A stretch of DNA of 64,000 bases from Aquilonibacter sp963820185 (GTDB lineage: Bacteria > Vulcanimicrobiota > Vulcanimicrobiia > Vulcanimicrobiales > Vulcanimicrobiaceae), in the NCBI GenBank assembly GCA_963820185.1, contig CAWFYV010000004.1, positions 310,001 through 374,000 on the forward strand. The letters run 5' to 3'. Within the stretch, counting starts at the first letter, position 1; each line of letters begins with the position of its first letter. Below are positions 27,281-34,954 of this stretch, one piece after another. The notes under the pieces were generated by a model. That model saw only the letters and a list, made by a program, of their open reading frames with translations. It was not told the DNA's origin and did no database searches. A program made the position numbers and the translations under genes.

Positions 27281-27476
27281 ACTTCGAATTCATCGAAGGG
27301 CGACGCACGTATCGGTCGCGATCGAAAGCACTACGCGTGGTGGCTGCGCTGGTAGCCATCCGCGGCGACGATCGAACCGCCGACGGCGTCAGTCGAGCTC
27401 TCCCACCCGGGAGTTCGACAGGCGACCACGGTGAGCGAATACGTCGAAAGACGCTGGCTTTACGCCAGCGTCTTTT
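27281..27476 (+). ncRNA. Candidate structured non-coding RNA, about 195 nt
   Basis: The 404-base gap between hutH and the WYL gene contains no convincing ORF, but the plus strand folds well. A small hairpin pairs 27282-27287 with 27293-27298. An outer helix pairs CGACG (27301-27305) with CGTCG (27442-27446), continued by TAT/ATA and GGTCGC (27314-27319) with GCGACC (27422-27427). Inside are hairpins 27339-27345/27354-27360 (7 bp), 27363-27367/27378-27382 (5 bp) and 27392-27402/27409-27419 (11 bp). It ends at a strong terminator. I do not recognise the family. All pairs were found by eye, without energy calculation. Confidence 0.5.
27447..27476 (+). terminator. Rho-independent terminator
   Basis: A perfect 12-bp stem AAAGACGCTGGC / GCCAGCGTCTTT with a five-base loop (TTTAC) is followed by a short T run on the plus strand. 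It would end the candidate RNA, and with its A-rich other flank may also work for the WYL gene read from the opposite side. Confidence 0.75.
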
Positions 27477-27480
27477 GTTC

Positions 27481-27562
27481 AGCTTGACCTGACTCTTCGT
27501 CACCTCACCCCTCGTGTACCGTAGTACACTTCGGAGTTCGGTTCCTCAATTCAGGTCAAGCT
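27481..27562. repeat. Inverted repeat enclosing a second palindrome
   Basis: AGCTTGACCTGA (27481-27492) and its reverse complement (27551-27562) flank 58 bases. Inside is GTGTAC-CGTA-GTACAC (27514-27529). The right arm overlaps the stop codon of the WYL gene, so it may fold in that mRNA as a 3' end structure, or be a regulator binding site. Confidence 0.5.
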
Positions 27563-28557
27563 AGTGCCTCGGTATACCTGGTATATTTTTCCGAAACTTC
27601 TTTGGCGAGTATGGCGACGCGATTGCGAATCTCCGGTGGTCCGATGATCTCGGCTTGTGCGCCCCACCCCAGCACCCAGCGCGAGAGCTCGTCCGCGTCA
27701 GCAACGCGATATTCGATCTCAACACTTCCATCGTCGAGACGATCGATTTGCCGTTCAGCAACCACGCGCGCTGCGATGGCTGCCTTTGCAACCCGAGGTG
27801 CAAAACGCACGCGCACGGGACTTGCCGCACGACCGTGCATGACGCCGCTGATCGAATCCGACGCAAAGGTTTCGACGTCGAAGTCGGTCGGTTTGACGAA
27901 CGTGTGCGTGCTAACGTGCACGTCACTGACGTTGTCGATCGCGAAGACACGCTTATCGTGGCGCGCGTGATCGAAGGCCACGCAATAGATGCGTCCCGAG
28001 CTGACGACAAAGCCGTACGGATCCGCTTCACGCGTGCTGCGATTGCCTTCCTTGTCCTGATAGACGAATTGCACACTGCGCGAGGAGCGTTCGGCCGCAG
28101 CGAAGAGGCTAAATGCGCGCTCGCCGTTCTCGTCGAGTTGGGTCTCCGAAAGACGGAACGCTACCGGCGACGGCGCATCGACACGCGCTCGCACGCCGCT
28201 ACGCGTCGAGCCCAGAAGCTTGTCGGTGATCTCGTCGATCGAGGCGCCGATCGCGCCGCCGATCGAAGCGCCGAACGATCGTAACGCGACCAGACCGAAG
28301 AGCTCGCCGCTCGAGAGGTCGAGACGGCGCAAGCTGTACCCGTCGGCAAATCGATATGCGTTAAGGGCACGGTCAAAGAACCATGGGAAGCCGGCATCGG
28401 CGAGCACCGCCAGGTAGCGGCGCAGGCTGCGGGTGCTCGGGCGTTTCGCGCCCTCAGCGATCCGGTCTTTGAGGCTCTCAAAGGAGTGGCGTCCCTCGTC
28501 GATCGCGGAGAGGAGCCGCACCAGGAGCACGATTTTGGGTTCGGTTGTGCGTTCCAT
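27556..28557 (-). CDS. WYL-domain transcriptional regulator
   Basis: A 333-residue regulator with an N-terminal winged helix (about 1-75: MERTTEPKIVLLVRLLSAI and TRSLRRYLAVLADAGFPWF) and a C-terminal WYL domain (about 150-240; VQFVYQDKEGNRSTREADPYG and GRIYCVAFDHAR) plus a WCX-like end. WYL domains sense ligands, often nucleotides or nucleic acids. The ATG at 28557 is preceded by TAGAGT and seven bases, so it is probably leaderless. The target is unknown; divergent mtnB starts 109 bases away. Confidence 0.9.
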   Translation of the reverse strand: MERTTEPKIVLLVRLLSAIDEGRHSFESLKDRIAEGAKRPSTRSLRRYLAVLADAGFPWFFDRALNAYRFADGYSLRRLDLSSGELFGLVALRSFGASIGGAIGASIDEITDKLLGSTRSGVRARVDAPSPVAFRLSETQLDENGERAFSLFAAAERSSRSVQFVYQDKEGNRSTREADPYGFVVSSGRIYCVAFDHARHDKRVFAIDNVSDVHVSTHTFVKPTDFDVETFASDSISGVMHGRAASPVRVRFAPRVAKAAIAARVVAERQIDRLDDGSVEIEYRVADADELSRWVLGWGAQAEIIGPPEIRNRVAILAKEVSEKYTRYTEALA

Positions 28558-28564
28558 CGATTTC

Positions 28565-28570
28565 ACTCTA
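28565..28570 (-). promoter_or_regulatory. TAGAGT -10 box for the leaderless WYL gene
   Basis: TAGAGT on the minus strand is followed by seven bases, then ATG at 28557. This TANNNT-N7-ATG layout recurs at mtnB, the DUF59 gene and the aldo/keto reductase gene. Confidence 0.45.
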
Positions 28571-28652
28571 GCGCAGATCATGGCTGTGTGGTGTGCCACC
28601 AGCCCGGCCTAGTACTCAAATTTCCATCAATTCGTCGACCCTCCCGGTATGC

Positions 28653-28658
28653 TAGAAT
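28653..28658 (+). promoter_or_regulatory. TAGAAT -10 box for the leaderless mtnB gene
   Basis: TAGAAT is followed by AATCGCC and the ATG at 28666, without a ribosome-binding site. Transcription should begin at the start codon. It controls the methionine-salvage operon. Confidence 0.5.
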
Positions 28659-28665
28659 AATCGCC

Positions 28666-29283
28666 ATGCTCGACGTGGCCGTCCCTTCATCAGTCGCCGA
28701 CGACCTCGCCGCCATCGGGCGATTCGTCGCCGCGCGCGGCTGGGTACCGGCGACCGCGGGCAACTTCTCGTGCCGCATCGACGCCGATTACGCCGCGGTG
28801 ACCCGCTCGGGGATCGACAAGGGCAACATCCGCCCGCAAGACCTCGTCGCTGTTCCGCTCCTGGGTGACTTGCCGGCGGGCGTCTCGGCCGAGACGCCGC
28901 TACACGTCGCGCGCTACCGCCGCAACCCGGGAATCGGTGCGATCGCACACGTCCACACCGTCGCCGCGACCGTGCTTTCGCGCGCCGACGCCACGGTCGG
29001 CTTCGTGGAACTCCAGGGCTTTGAGATGCACAAGAGCCTGCGTGGCCAGACGACCCACGAAAGCACGATTCGCCTGCCGGTCTTCAAGAACGATCAGGAC
29101 ACCACACGGCTCGCCGAGCACATCGAAGCTGCGTTGGCCCCCGATCCGCAGGTGCCGGGCTACCTCTTGGCCGGGCACGGGCTCTATGCTTGGGGTGCCA
29201 CCATGGTCGATGCGCAACGTCACCTGGAAGGCCTAGAGTTCTTACTCCAGTGTTCATTAGAGGAACGGAGACTACGCCGATGA
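28666..29283 (+). CDS. mtnB: Methylthioribulose-1-phosphate dehydratase
   Basis: A 205-residue class II aldolase/adducin-fold zinc enzyme that dehydrates methylthioribulose-1-phosphate in the methionine salvage pathway. Zinc ligands appear in AIAHVHTVAATVL and LLAGHGLYAWG, and ATAGNFSCR is the family phosphate-binding segment. The ATG at 28666 follows a TAGAAT box by seven bases; the frame is open upstream, but into the WYL coding region on the other strand. It overlaps mtnD by four bases. Confidence 0.92.
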   Translation: MLDVAVPSSVADDLAAIGRFVAARGWVPATAGNFSCRIDADYAAVTRSGIDKGNIRPQDLVAVPLLGDLPAGVSAETPLHVARYRRNPGIGAIAHVHTVAATVLSRADATVGFVELQGFEMHKSLRGQTTHESTIRLPVFKNDQDTTRLAEHIEAALAPDPQVPGYLLAGHGLYAWGATMVDAQRHLEGLEFLLQCSLEERRLRR

Positions 29284-29837
29284 CCACGACCCTCACCAGC
29301 ACGCTTCGCGTCTGGAACGACAACGATCCGGACGCGTTGCTCGTCGACACGAGCGACGCCAGCCGCATTACACGCGAGCTGGGCGCCGTCGGCGTGCGCT
29401 TCGAGCGTTGGGCGGCCGATGTTGAGTTGCCCAAAGGCGCCGATCAGCAGACGGTGCTCGATGCCTACAAGAGCTCGATCGATAAGCTGGTCGCCGAGTG
29501 TGGCTATCAAACGATGGACGTGATCCGTCTCGAGCGTGGAGCACCGAACACCGAGCCGATGCGCAAAAAGTTCCTCGACGAGCATCAGCACGCCGAAGAC
29601 GAAGTGCGCTTCTTCGTCGAAGGCCGTGGCGCGTTCTACCTCCATTTGAACGGCCGCGTGTACCAAGCGATTTGCGTGAAGGGCGATCTGATTAGCGTGC
29701 CGGCCGGCACCAAGCACTGGTTCGACATGGGCGCCGATCCCGAGTTCACCGCGGTTCGGCTCTTCAATAACCAAGAAGGCTGGGTCGCGAACTTCACCGG
29801 TGACGCGATCGCCAGCGCCTTTCCAAAGCTAGCTTAG
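29280..29837 (+). CDS. mtnD: Acireductone dioxygenase
   Basis: A 185-residue cupin of the ARD family. It oxidises 1,2-dihydroxy-3-keto-5-methylthiopentene to the methionine precursor 2-keto-4-methylthiobutyrate (iron form) or to methylthiopropionate and CO (nickel form). Metal ligands are in LDEHQHAEDEVRFFVEG (two His, one Glu) and GTKHWFDMG (His). Its ATG overlaps the mtnB stop and has GAGGAACGGAG upstream. mtnC follows after eight bases. Confidence 0.94.
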   Translation: MTTTLTSTLRVWNDNDPDALLVDTSDASRITRELGAVGVRFERWAADVELPKGADQQTVLDAYKSSIDKLVAECGYQTMDVIRLERGAPNTEPMRKKFLDEHQHAEDEVRFFVEGRGAFYLHLNGRVYQAICVKGDLISVPAGTKHWFDMGADPEFTAVRLFNNQEGWVANFTGDAIASAFPKLA

Positions 29838-29844
29838 CAACAGC

Positions 29845-30540
29845 GTGCACTTTCGTGCGCGCGTCGCGCTCATCGACATCGAGGGCACGGTCGGGTCGAT
29901 CGCGTTCGTACGCGACGTGCTCTTTCCGTACGCGTCCGAGCGCATGGACGCGTACGTGCTTGCGCATCGCGACGATCCGGCAGTGCGCGAAATCCTCGAT
30001 CAAGCGGCAGCCGAATCCGGCGCGTTGCGCGACAACGACGCGGCTCTGCTCGCGGCACTGCACGATTGGTCGGATCGCGACGTCAAGGTAACGCCGCTCA
30101 AGTCGCTGCAGGGGTTGATTTGGCTCGACGGCTACAAGTCGAGCGGCTTACGCGGCCATCTTTTTCCCGACGCCATCGACGCGCTGCGCCGATTTCATGA
30201 CGCGGGCGTTGCGCTGTACATCTATTCGTCGGGCTCGGTCGCCGCGCAGAAGCTGCTCTTCGGCAATAGCGTCGCAGGCGATCTTTTACCACTTTTCGCC
30301 GGCTTCTTTGACACGAAGATCGGCGGCAAACGCGAGAGCACATCCTACGAGCGCATTCTCGAGGACATCGGCGTGCCGCCCAACGAAGCAATCTTTTTCT
30401 CCGATAACGAGGCCGAACTCGACGCGGCCCAAGAGGCCGGCATTCAAACCGTGCAGTTGGCGCGTCCGCAAGATCTCACCGTTCCGACGACGCGCCACGC
30501 AAGCGTCGAGTCGTTCGTAACCATTGAGGTCACGCCGTGA
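29845..30540 (+). CDS. mtnC: Enolase-phosphatase E1 (2,3-diketo-5-methylthiopentyl-1-phosphate)
   Basis: A 231-residue HAD-superfamily phosphatase that enolises and dephosphorylates the MtnB product to acireductone. The HAD motif I is the family-specific LIDIEGTVGSIAF with D11 and E13; motif II is YIYSSGSVAAQK; motif III/IV includes FFDTKIGGKRES and FFSDNEAELDAA. It starts at GTG 29845. Together with mtnB and mtnD it gives three consecutive salvage steps; mtnA, mtnK or mtnP are outside the window. Confidence 0.93.
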   Translation: MHFRARVALIDIEGTVGSIAFVRDVLFPYASERMDAYVLAHRDDPAVREILDQAAAESGALRDNDAALLAALHDWSDRDVKVTPLKSLQGLIWLDGYKSSGLRGHLFPDAIDALRRFHDAGVALYIYSSGSVAAQKLLFGNSVAGDLLPLFAGFFDTKIGGKRESTSYERILEDIGVPPNEAIFFSDNEAELDAAQEAGIQTVQLARPQDLTVPTTRHASVESFVTIEVTP

Positions 30541-30983
30541 GCAAGCTGTACTATGAGGACTTCGCCATCGGCGATACGAGCGAAACCGGACGGTATCGCA
30601 TCACAATGCAAGAGGCACTCGCGTTCGCCGCGGCCTACGATCCGCAAAGCTTTCATCTCGACGCGGCCGCCGCCGCATCGAGTTTCTTCAAACGGCTCGT
30701 GATCAGCGGCTGGCAAACTGCGGCGATCACGATGCGCCTGCTCGTCGACCTGCGCAAGGCCGAAGGCGGCGAGCTGATCGGGATGGGCGTCGACGAATTG
30801 CGCTGGACGGCGCCGGTTGCGCCCGGCGACGAGTTGCACGTGCGCAGCGAGGTCATCGACGTGAAGCCGTGGCCGGGCGGTAAGCCGCGCGGAATCGTAC
30901 GCTTTCGCAACGAGACCATCAATCAAGACGACCTTGTCGTGATGACGCACATCGCAAATGCGATCGTGCCCAAACGCGCCTAG
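30537..30983 (+). CDS. MaoC-like hydratase/dehydratase
   Basis: A 148-residue hot-dog-fold protein of the (R)-specific enoyl-CoA hydratase type. The D-x4-H catalytic pair is D35 and H40 in AAYDPQSFHLD, and LVISGWQTAA is the following conserved helix. Its GTG overlaps the mtnC stop, so it is the last gene of the salvage operon, though no role in salvage is known for this family; it might handle an acyl-CoA. The TAG is shared (CTAG) with the convergent aldo/keto reductase. Confidence 0.85.
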   Translation: MSKLYYEDFAIGDTSETGRYRITMQEALAFAAAYDPQSFHLDAAAAASSFFKRLVISGWQTAAITMRLLVDLRKAEGGELIGMGVDELRWTAPVAPGDELHVRSEVIDVKPWPGGKPRGIVRFRNETINQDDLVVMTHIANAIVPKRA

Positions 30984-32005
30984 CGCGCGACCGGCACCAT
31001 GTTCGGCAGCGGCGCGTCCGCTTCGATCAGGCGCTCGGACCGTAGATCCGACCAAAACGCATCCGGAATCTTCGTCTGCATCGACGTGTAGTCATCGAGG
31101 ACCTGTTGCGCATTGCTACAGCCCACGACCACCGCAGCCGCGAGGTCGGGTGCCTTCGAGAATTGTAGCGCCGCTGTGCGCAGATCGACACCGTAGCGCG
31201 CCGCGACCGCGCGCAACTGCTCGCGCTTGGCCAACGCTAGCGCCGGAATCATATAGTTGTCTTTGCCGTAGTTGAAGCGCGCGCTCCCGCTGATAAAGCC
31301 CGCATTGAGGGTCGAGCCGACGACGAACGCCATGCCCGCTTCGCGCGCTTTGGGGAAGACGTGATGTAGCGCGTACTCGTGATCGATCAGCGAATATTGG
31401 CGCGCAAGTAGACAAAGGTTCGCATCGGCTACGTCAAGCAGCTTGAGGATCGGCTCGGGGGAATTTACGCCGAGCCCCCAGGCTTTGATCGTTCCTTCAT
31501 CGCGCAACTTACTGAGCGCTGGGAACGCGCCTTTACGCGCGATCTCGAACTGCTCTTCCCACGGCCCCGGCAACCACGGGTTGTCCGGTGAGAGATCGTG
31601 GACGTAAACGATGTCGAGTGCGTCGACGCCGATGCGCTGCAACGTATCTTCGATCGAGCGCTTGACGCCGTCGGCCGTGTAGTCGTAGCGCAGGTTATTC
31701 GGCGACGGCGTGAATGGAAAGTACATCTTCGCGTCGTTGGTTCGCGAAGCGGTGAGCAGCTTGCCGACCTTCGACGAGAGGACGAACTCGCTGCGCGTCT
31801 GGTTGCGCAAGAAGCCGCCGAGCCGCCGTTCCGCAAGACCTAGGCCGTACCACGGCGACGTATCGTAGTAGCGCACGCCGGCATTCCAGGCAGCCCGGAT
31901 CGTGTCGTAGGCTACATCGTCGGTCACGTAGGCGAACTCGTTGCCGAACGGAACGCCGCCAAGCCCGAACGCGATCCCATCGAAGAGCTCCGTGGTCACG
32001 GTCAT
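30980..32005 (-). CDS. Aldo/keto reductase, D-threo-aldose/pyridoxal dehydrogenase type
   Basis: A 341-residue AKR-superfamily enzyme. Tetrad residues are in YYDTSPWYGLGLAERRLG (D, Y), VLSSKVGKLL (K) and DIVYVHDLS (H). The N-terminal FGLGGVPFGN and overall length match the subgroup of L-fucose/D-threo-aldose dehydrogenases. GGAGG sits eight bases before the ATG at 32005. It lies alone between the MaoC-like gene and a TetR gene; function remains a family-level prediction. Confidence 0.88.
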   Translation of the reverse strand: MTVTTELFDGIAFGLGGVPFGNEFAYVTDDVAYDTIRAAWNAGVRYYDTSPWYGLGLAERRLGGFLRNQTRSEFVLSSKVGKLLTASRTNDAKMYFPFTPSPNNLRYDYTADGVKRSIEDTLQRIGVDALDIVYVHDLSPDNPWLPGPWEEQFEIARKGAFPALSKLRDEGTIKAWGLGVNSPEPILKLLDVADANLCLLARQYSLIDHEYALHHVFPKAREAGMAFVVGSTLNAGFISGSARFNYGKDNYMIPALALAKREQLRAVAARYGVDLRTAALQFSKAPDLAAAVVVGCSNAQQVLDDYTSMQTKIPDAFWSDLRSERLIEADAPLPNMVPVAR

Positions 32006-32045
32006 GATGTCAACCTCCGTGTTGATATGTACCCCTTTGAGCGGT

Positions 32046-32660
32046 CTAAAGCTGCAGCGTGCGCATCCAAAAAAGGGTGAGCATCTCGGCCATCTTCTCG
32101 AGGCTCGGCTTCTTCGTGGCCAGCACCCATTCGGCTAGCATCGCGACGGCGGCACTGGCGAGACCGATTGCCACGAGCCTGCTATCTACATCGCGCAGCA
32201 GCCGCGAAGACTCGAGCCACTCGGTTGCGCGCGTGAGCTGACGCACCGAGCGCTCGCGCATGTCGCGACGATGCGCTTCGAGCTCCGGACTGATCCCCAA
32301 GCACTCGAGCGCGTAGATCTGCGCGCGGCGCGGATCCTCCGTGAAGAACCTGTAGTAGGCGCGGTTCGCGGAGAGGACGCGTTCGTAGACGGGCTTGTCG
32401 GTGTGGCGCAGCGCTTGGCGCACGATGTCATACGATCGCTCGGCCAAATCGTCGAAGATCGCGCGCAACAGCGCTTCGCGCGAATCGAATTCGTCGTAGA
32501 AGTGGCGCGCGGTGACCCCGGCGTCGCTGCAGATCATCGGGATCGTCGTCTTCAGATACCCGGCCGTTCCGAAGAGATCGAAGCCGGCGGCGAGCAGCCG
32601 CTCGCGGCGCTCGGCGCGGCGCTGATTGACCGAGAGACCGCCGTAGAGCCGGTTCGCCAT
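32046..32660 (-). CDS. TetR-family regulator, probably of the acyl-CoA dehydrogenase operon
   Basis: A 204-residue TetR protein with an N-terminal HTH (about 15-60: RERLLAAGFDLFGTAGYLK, DAGVTARHFYDEFDSRE). GGAAGG lies four bases before ATG 32660. It is divergent from the acyl-CoA dehydrogenase gene, with a dyad at 32697-32714 between them, the classical layout of a TetR repressor of fatty-acid or sterol-type catabolism. The 77-base gap leaves space for overlapping promoters. Ligand, perhaps an acyl-CoA, is inferred. Confidence 0.88.
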   Translation of the reverse strand: MANRLYGGLSVNQRRAERRERLLAAGFDLFGTAGYLKTTIPMICSDAGVTARHFYDEFDSREALLRAIFDDLAERSYDIVRQALRHTDKPVYERVLSANRAYYRFFTEDPRRAQIYALECLGISPELEAHRRDMRERSVRQLTRATEWLESSRLLRDVDSRLVAIGLASAAVAMLAEWVLATKKPSLEKMAEMLTLFWMRTLQL

Positions 32661-32696
32661 ACTTCCTTCCCGACAGCACAGGTGAAATGCCGTATT

Positions 32697-32714
32697 CGAC
32701 AAAACCGTTTGTCG
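32697..32714. promoter_or_regulatory. Dyad operator between TetR and acyl-CoA dehydrogenase genes
   Basis: CGACAAA-ACCG-TTTGTCG has perfect seven-base arms with a four-base centre. Its size and divergent placement fit a TetR dimer controlling both genes. Confidence 0.6.
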
Positions 32715-32737
32715 CATCTTCTTGCGTGGAGAGCCGC

Positions 32738-33853
32738 ATGGATTTGACCTATAACGCGCAGCAGCGCGCCTTCCGCGAAGACGTGCGTGGATTTATCGAA
32801 ACGCATCTGCCGCAGCATATTCGCGCCAAGGTTCAAGCCGGAAGCTCGCTCGAGCGCGATGATTATGCGGACTGGCACCGCATCTTATACGAGCGTGGAT
32901 GGGCCGCGCCCAACTGGCCCGTCGAACACGGCGGCACGGGCTGGGACGCGATCCGCCGCCACATCTTCTCAGAAGAGATCGCCTTCGGTTGGGCACCGCG
33001 CATGCTGCCATTCGGTCTCTCGATGGTTGCGCCGGTTATTATTCGCTTCGGCAGTGACGCGCAGCGCTCACGCTTTCTTCCGCCGATTCTCGCCGGGGAC
33101 GAGTTCTGGTGCCAGGGGTATTCCGAACCGGGTTCGGGTTCCGATCTCGCCTCACTCTCGACCAAAGCCGAACGCTCGGGCGATACCTACGCGATCAACG
33201 GCACCAAGACGTGGATCACCGCCGCGCAGTGGGCCGACTGGATCTTCGTGCTCGCGCGCACCGATCCAAGCGCCAAGAAACAGGAAGGCATCTCGTTCAT
33301 TCTGGTCGATATGCGTTCACCCGGCGTGACCGTGCGTCCGATCACGACGATCGACGGGGGCAAAGAAATCAACGAAGTGCACTTTGACAACGTCATGGTG
33401 CCGGTTGCAAATCGCGTCGGCAACGAAGGCGAAGGCTGGACCTACGCAAAGTTCCTGCTCGAACACGAGCGCACCGGAACCGCCGCGATCGCTGTCTGCC
33501 GGCAATTCCTCGCAACGCTCAACGAGTTGTGCGAACGCGAAGGCATCAACGACCGGCGCCTCCAGGAGCGCATCGCCGAGGTCGACATCGAGTTGACCGC
33601 GCTCGCCTTCACCGAGCTGCGCGTGCTCGCTGCGGAATCGGCGGGCGGACGTCCCGGACCCGAATCATCGATACTCAAGCTGCGCGGGACTGAGATCCAG
33701 CAAGCGCTGACCGAACTCGCACTCGATGCGGGCGGCCCGTACAACGACGTGAGTTTGGGCCGCCACTATTACAACTTGCGCAAAGCATCGATATACGCGG
33801 GTTCCAACGAGATCCAAAAGAACATCATCGCTAAACGCATCTTGAAGGTGTAA
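32738..33853 (+). CDS. Acyl-CoA dehydrogenase, subunit 1 of a probable pair
   Basis: A 371-residue FAD-dependent acyl-CoA dehydrogenase. Family segments are CQGYSEPGSGSDLASL (flavin site), YAINGTKTWITAAQWADWI, and a C-terminal IYAGSNEIQKNIIAKRIL. The ATG is preceded by TGGAGAG. It is 9 bases upstream of a second, divergent dehydrogenase, and the pair resembles the heteromeric FadE/ChsE-type enzymes of sterol side-chain degradation, where two different ACADs form one enzyme. The position of the catalytic glutamate was not assigned. Substrate probably a branched or bulky acyl-CoA. Confidence 0.9.
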   Translation: MDLTYNAQQRAFREDVRGFIETHLPQHIRAKVQAGSSLERDDYADWHRILYERGWAAPNWPVEHGGTGWDAIRRHIFSEEIAFGWAPRMLPFGLSMVAPVIIRFGSDAQRSRFLPPILAGDEFWCQGYSEPGSGSDLASLSTKAERSGDTYAINGTKTWITAAQWADWIFVLARTDPSAKKQEGISFILVDMRSPGVTVRPITTIDGGKEINEVHFDNVMVPVANRVGNEGEGWTYAKFLLEHERTGTAAIAVCRQFLATLNELCEREGINDRRLQERIAEVDIELTALAFTELRVLAAESAGGRPGPESSILKLRGTEIQQALTELALDAGGPYNDVSLGRHYYNLRKASIYAGSNEIQKNIIAKRILKV

Positions 33854-33862
33854 AGAGGCGTA

Positions 33863-34954
33863 ATGGACTTTGCGCTTGCTCCCGAACAACTGCTCTTGCG
33901 CGACAGCGTCGCGCGCTTTTCGAGCGACGGCGCCCGCGGCGACACGTGGAAGACCTTCGCCCAACTTGGATGGCTCGCAATCGGCGCGCCCGAGGACGCC
34001 GGCGGTTTCGGCGGCCCGGTCGAAGTGCTCTTGCTCATGGAGCAGTTGGGGCGCGGTCTGGTGCGCTCCGCCTACGTTGCGCAAGCCGTGCTCGCGGGAA
34101 CGACCCTGCGCGCAGCCGAGCGCGCCGATCTCGTCGCCGACCTGATCGAAGGTCGGTGCCGGTTTACGGTCGCGTACGAAGAGCCGCACGCGCACTACGA
34201 TCCGTCGCGCGTCGAGACATGGGTCAGCCGTGATGGCAACGGGTGGATATTGCACGGATCGAAAGTACGCGTGCTCGACCCGTCGACCGCCGATACATTG
34301 GTCGTTTCCGCGCGCACCGAAGCCGGGATAGCGCTCTTCGCCGTGCCGGCCCGCGCCTCGAACGTCATTCATAACCCATTCCCTGCCGAGGACGGCTCCG
34401 ACGTCGCGGATGTCCATTTCTCCGGCACGCGCCTCGAGCCCGACGCACTGCTCGCCGCTGAAACGCAGGGCCTCGACGTTCTCGAGCTCGGCATCGACCA
34501 TGCGATCGCCGCACTCTGCGCCGAAGCGCTTGGTCTATGCGAAGTGATGCTTGAAACAACCGTCGAGTATACCAAAGCCCGCTATCAATTCGGCGTTCCG
34601 CTCAGTTCATTCCAGGCGTTGCAGCACCGCATGGCGGAGATGTACATCGAACTCGAACTTATGCGCTCGATGGCGTATTTTGCGGCTGGTGCGCTAGACG
34701 AGCGCGATCCGCGCACGCGCAAGCACGCAATCTCGGCGGCAAAGGCACAGGTTGCAAAATCCGGTCGATTCATCGGACAACAAGCGATTCAGCTTCACGG
34801 CGCTATCGGCATGAGCGAGGAATACAAGATTGGACACTATTTCAAGCGGATGACAATCGTGGAACGGCTCTTGGGCGATCGCGACTACCACCTGCGGCGT
34901 TACGTCGACCTAGCGGCGACGGCTTCGCGGGAGGCCGGCGCCGTCGCGTGGTGA
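33863..34954 (+). CDS. Acyl-CoA dehydrogenase, subunit 2 of a probable pair
   Basis: A 363-residue protein with the ACAD fold but a weaker core than its neighbour: LGWLAIGAPEDAGGFGGP, ARYQFGVPLSSFQALQHRMA, LHGAIGMSEEYKIGHYFKR and the ERLLGDRDYHLRRY end. This layout is typical of the second subunit of FadE-type heterotetramers. Its stop overlaps the start of the permease gene livM by four bases, tying the dehydrogenases to the transporter. Confidence 0.88.
   Translation: MDFALAPEQLLLRDSVARFSSDGARGDTWKTFAQLGWLAIGAPEDAGGFGGPVEVLLLMEQLGRGLVRSAYVAQAVLAGTTLRAAERADLVADLIEGRCRFTVAYEEPHAHYDPSRVETWVSRDGNGWILHGSKVRVLDPSTADTLVVSARTEAGIALFAVPARASNVIHNPFPAEDGSDVADVHFSGTRLEPDALLAAETQGLDVLELGIDHAIAALCAEALGLCEVMLETTVEYTKARYQFGVPLSSFQALQHRMAEMYIELELMRSMAYFAAGALDERDPRTRKHAISAAKAQVAKSGRFIGQQAIQLHGAIGMSEEYKIGHYFKRMTIVERLLGDRDYHLRRYVDLAATASREAGAVAW

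Noticed and set aside
27171..27434. 87-residue ORF and a 75-residue ORF across the hutH/WYL gap
   Set aside because: Arg/Ser/Pro-rich out-of-frame style translation, no convincing start, and it coincides with strongly paired RNA; treated as non-coding.
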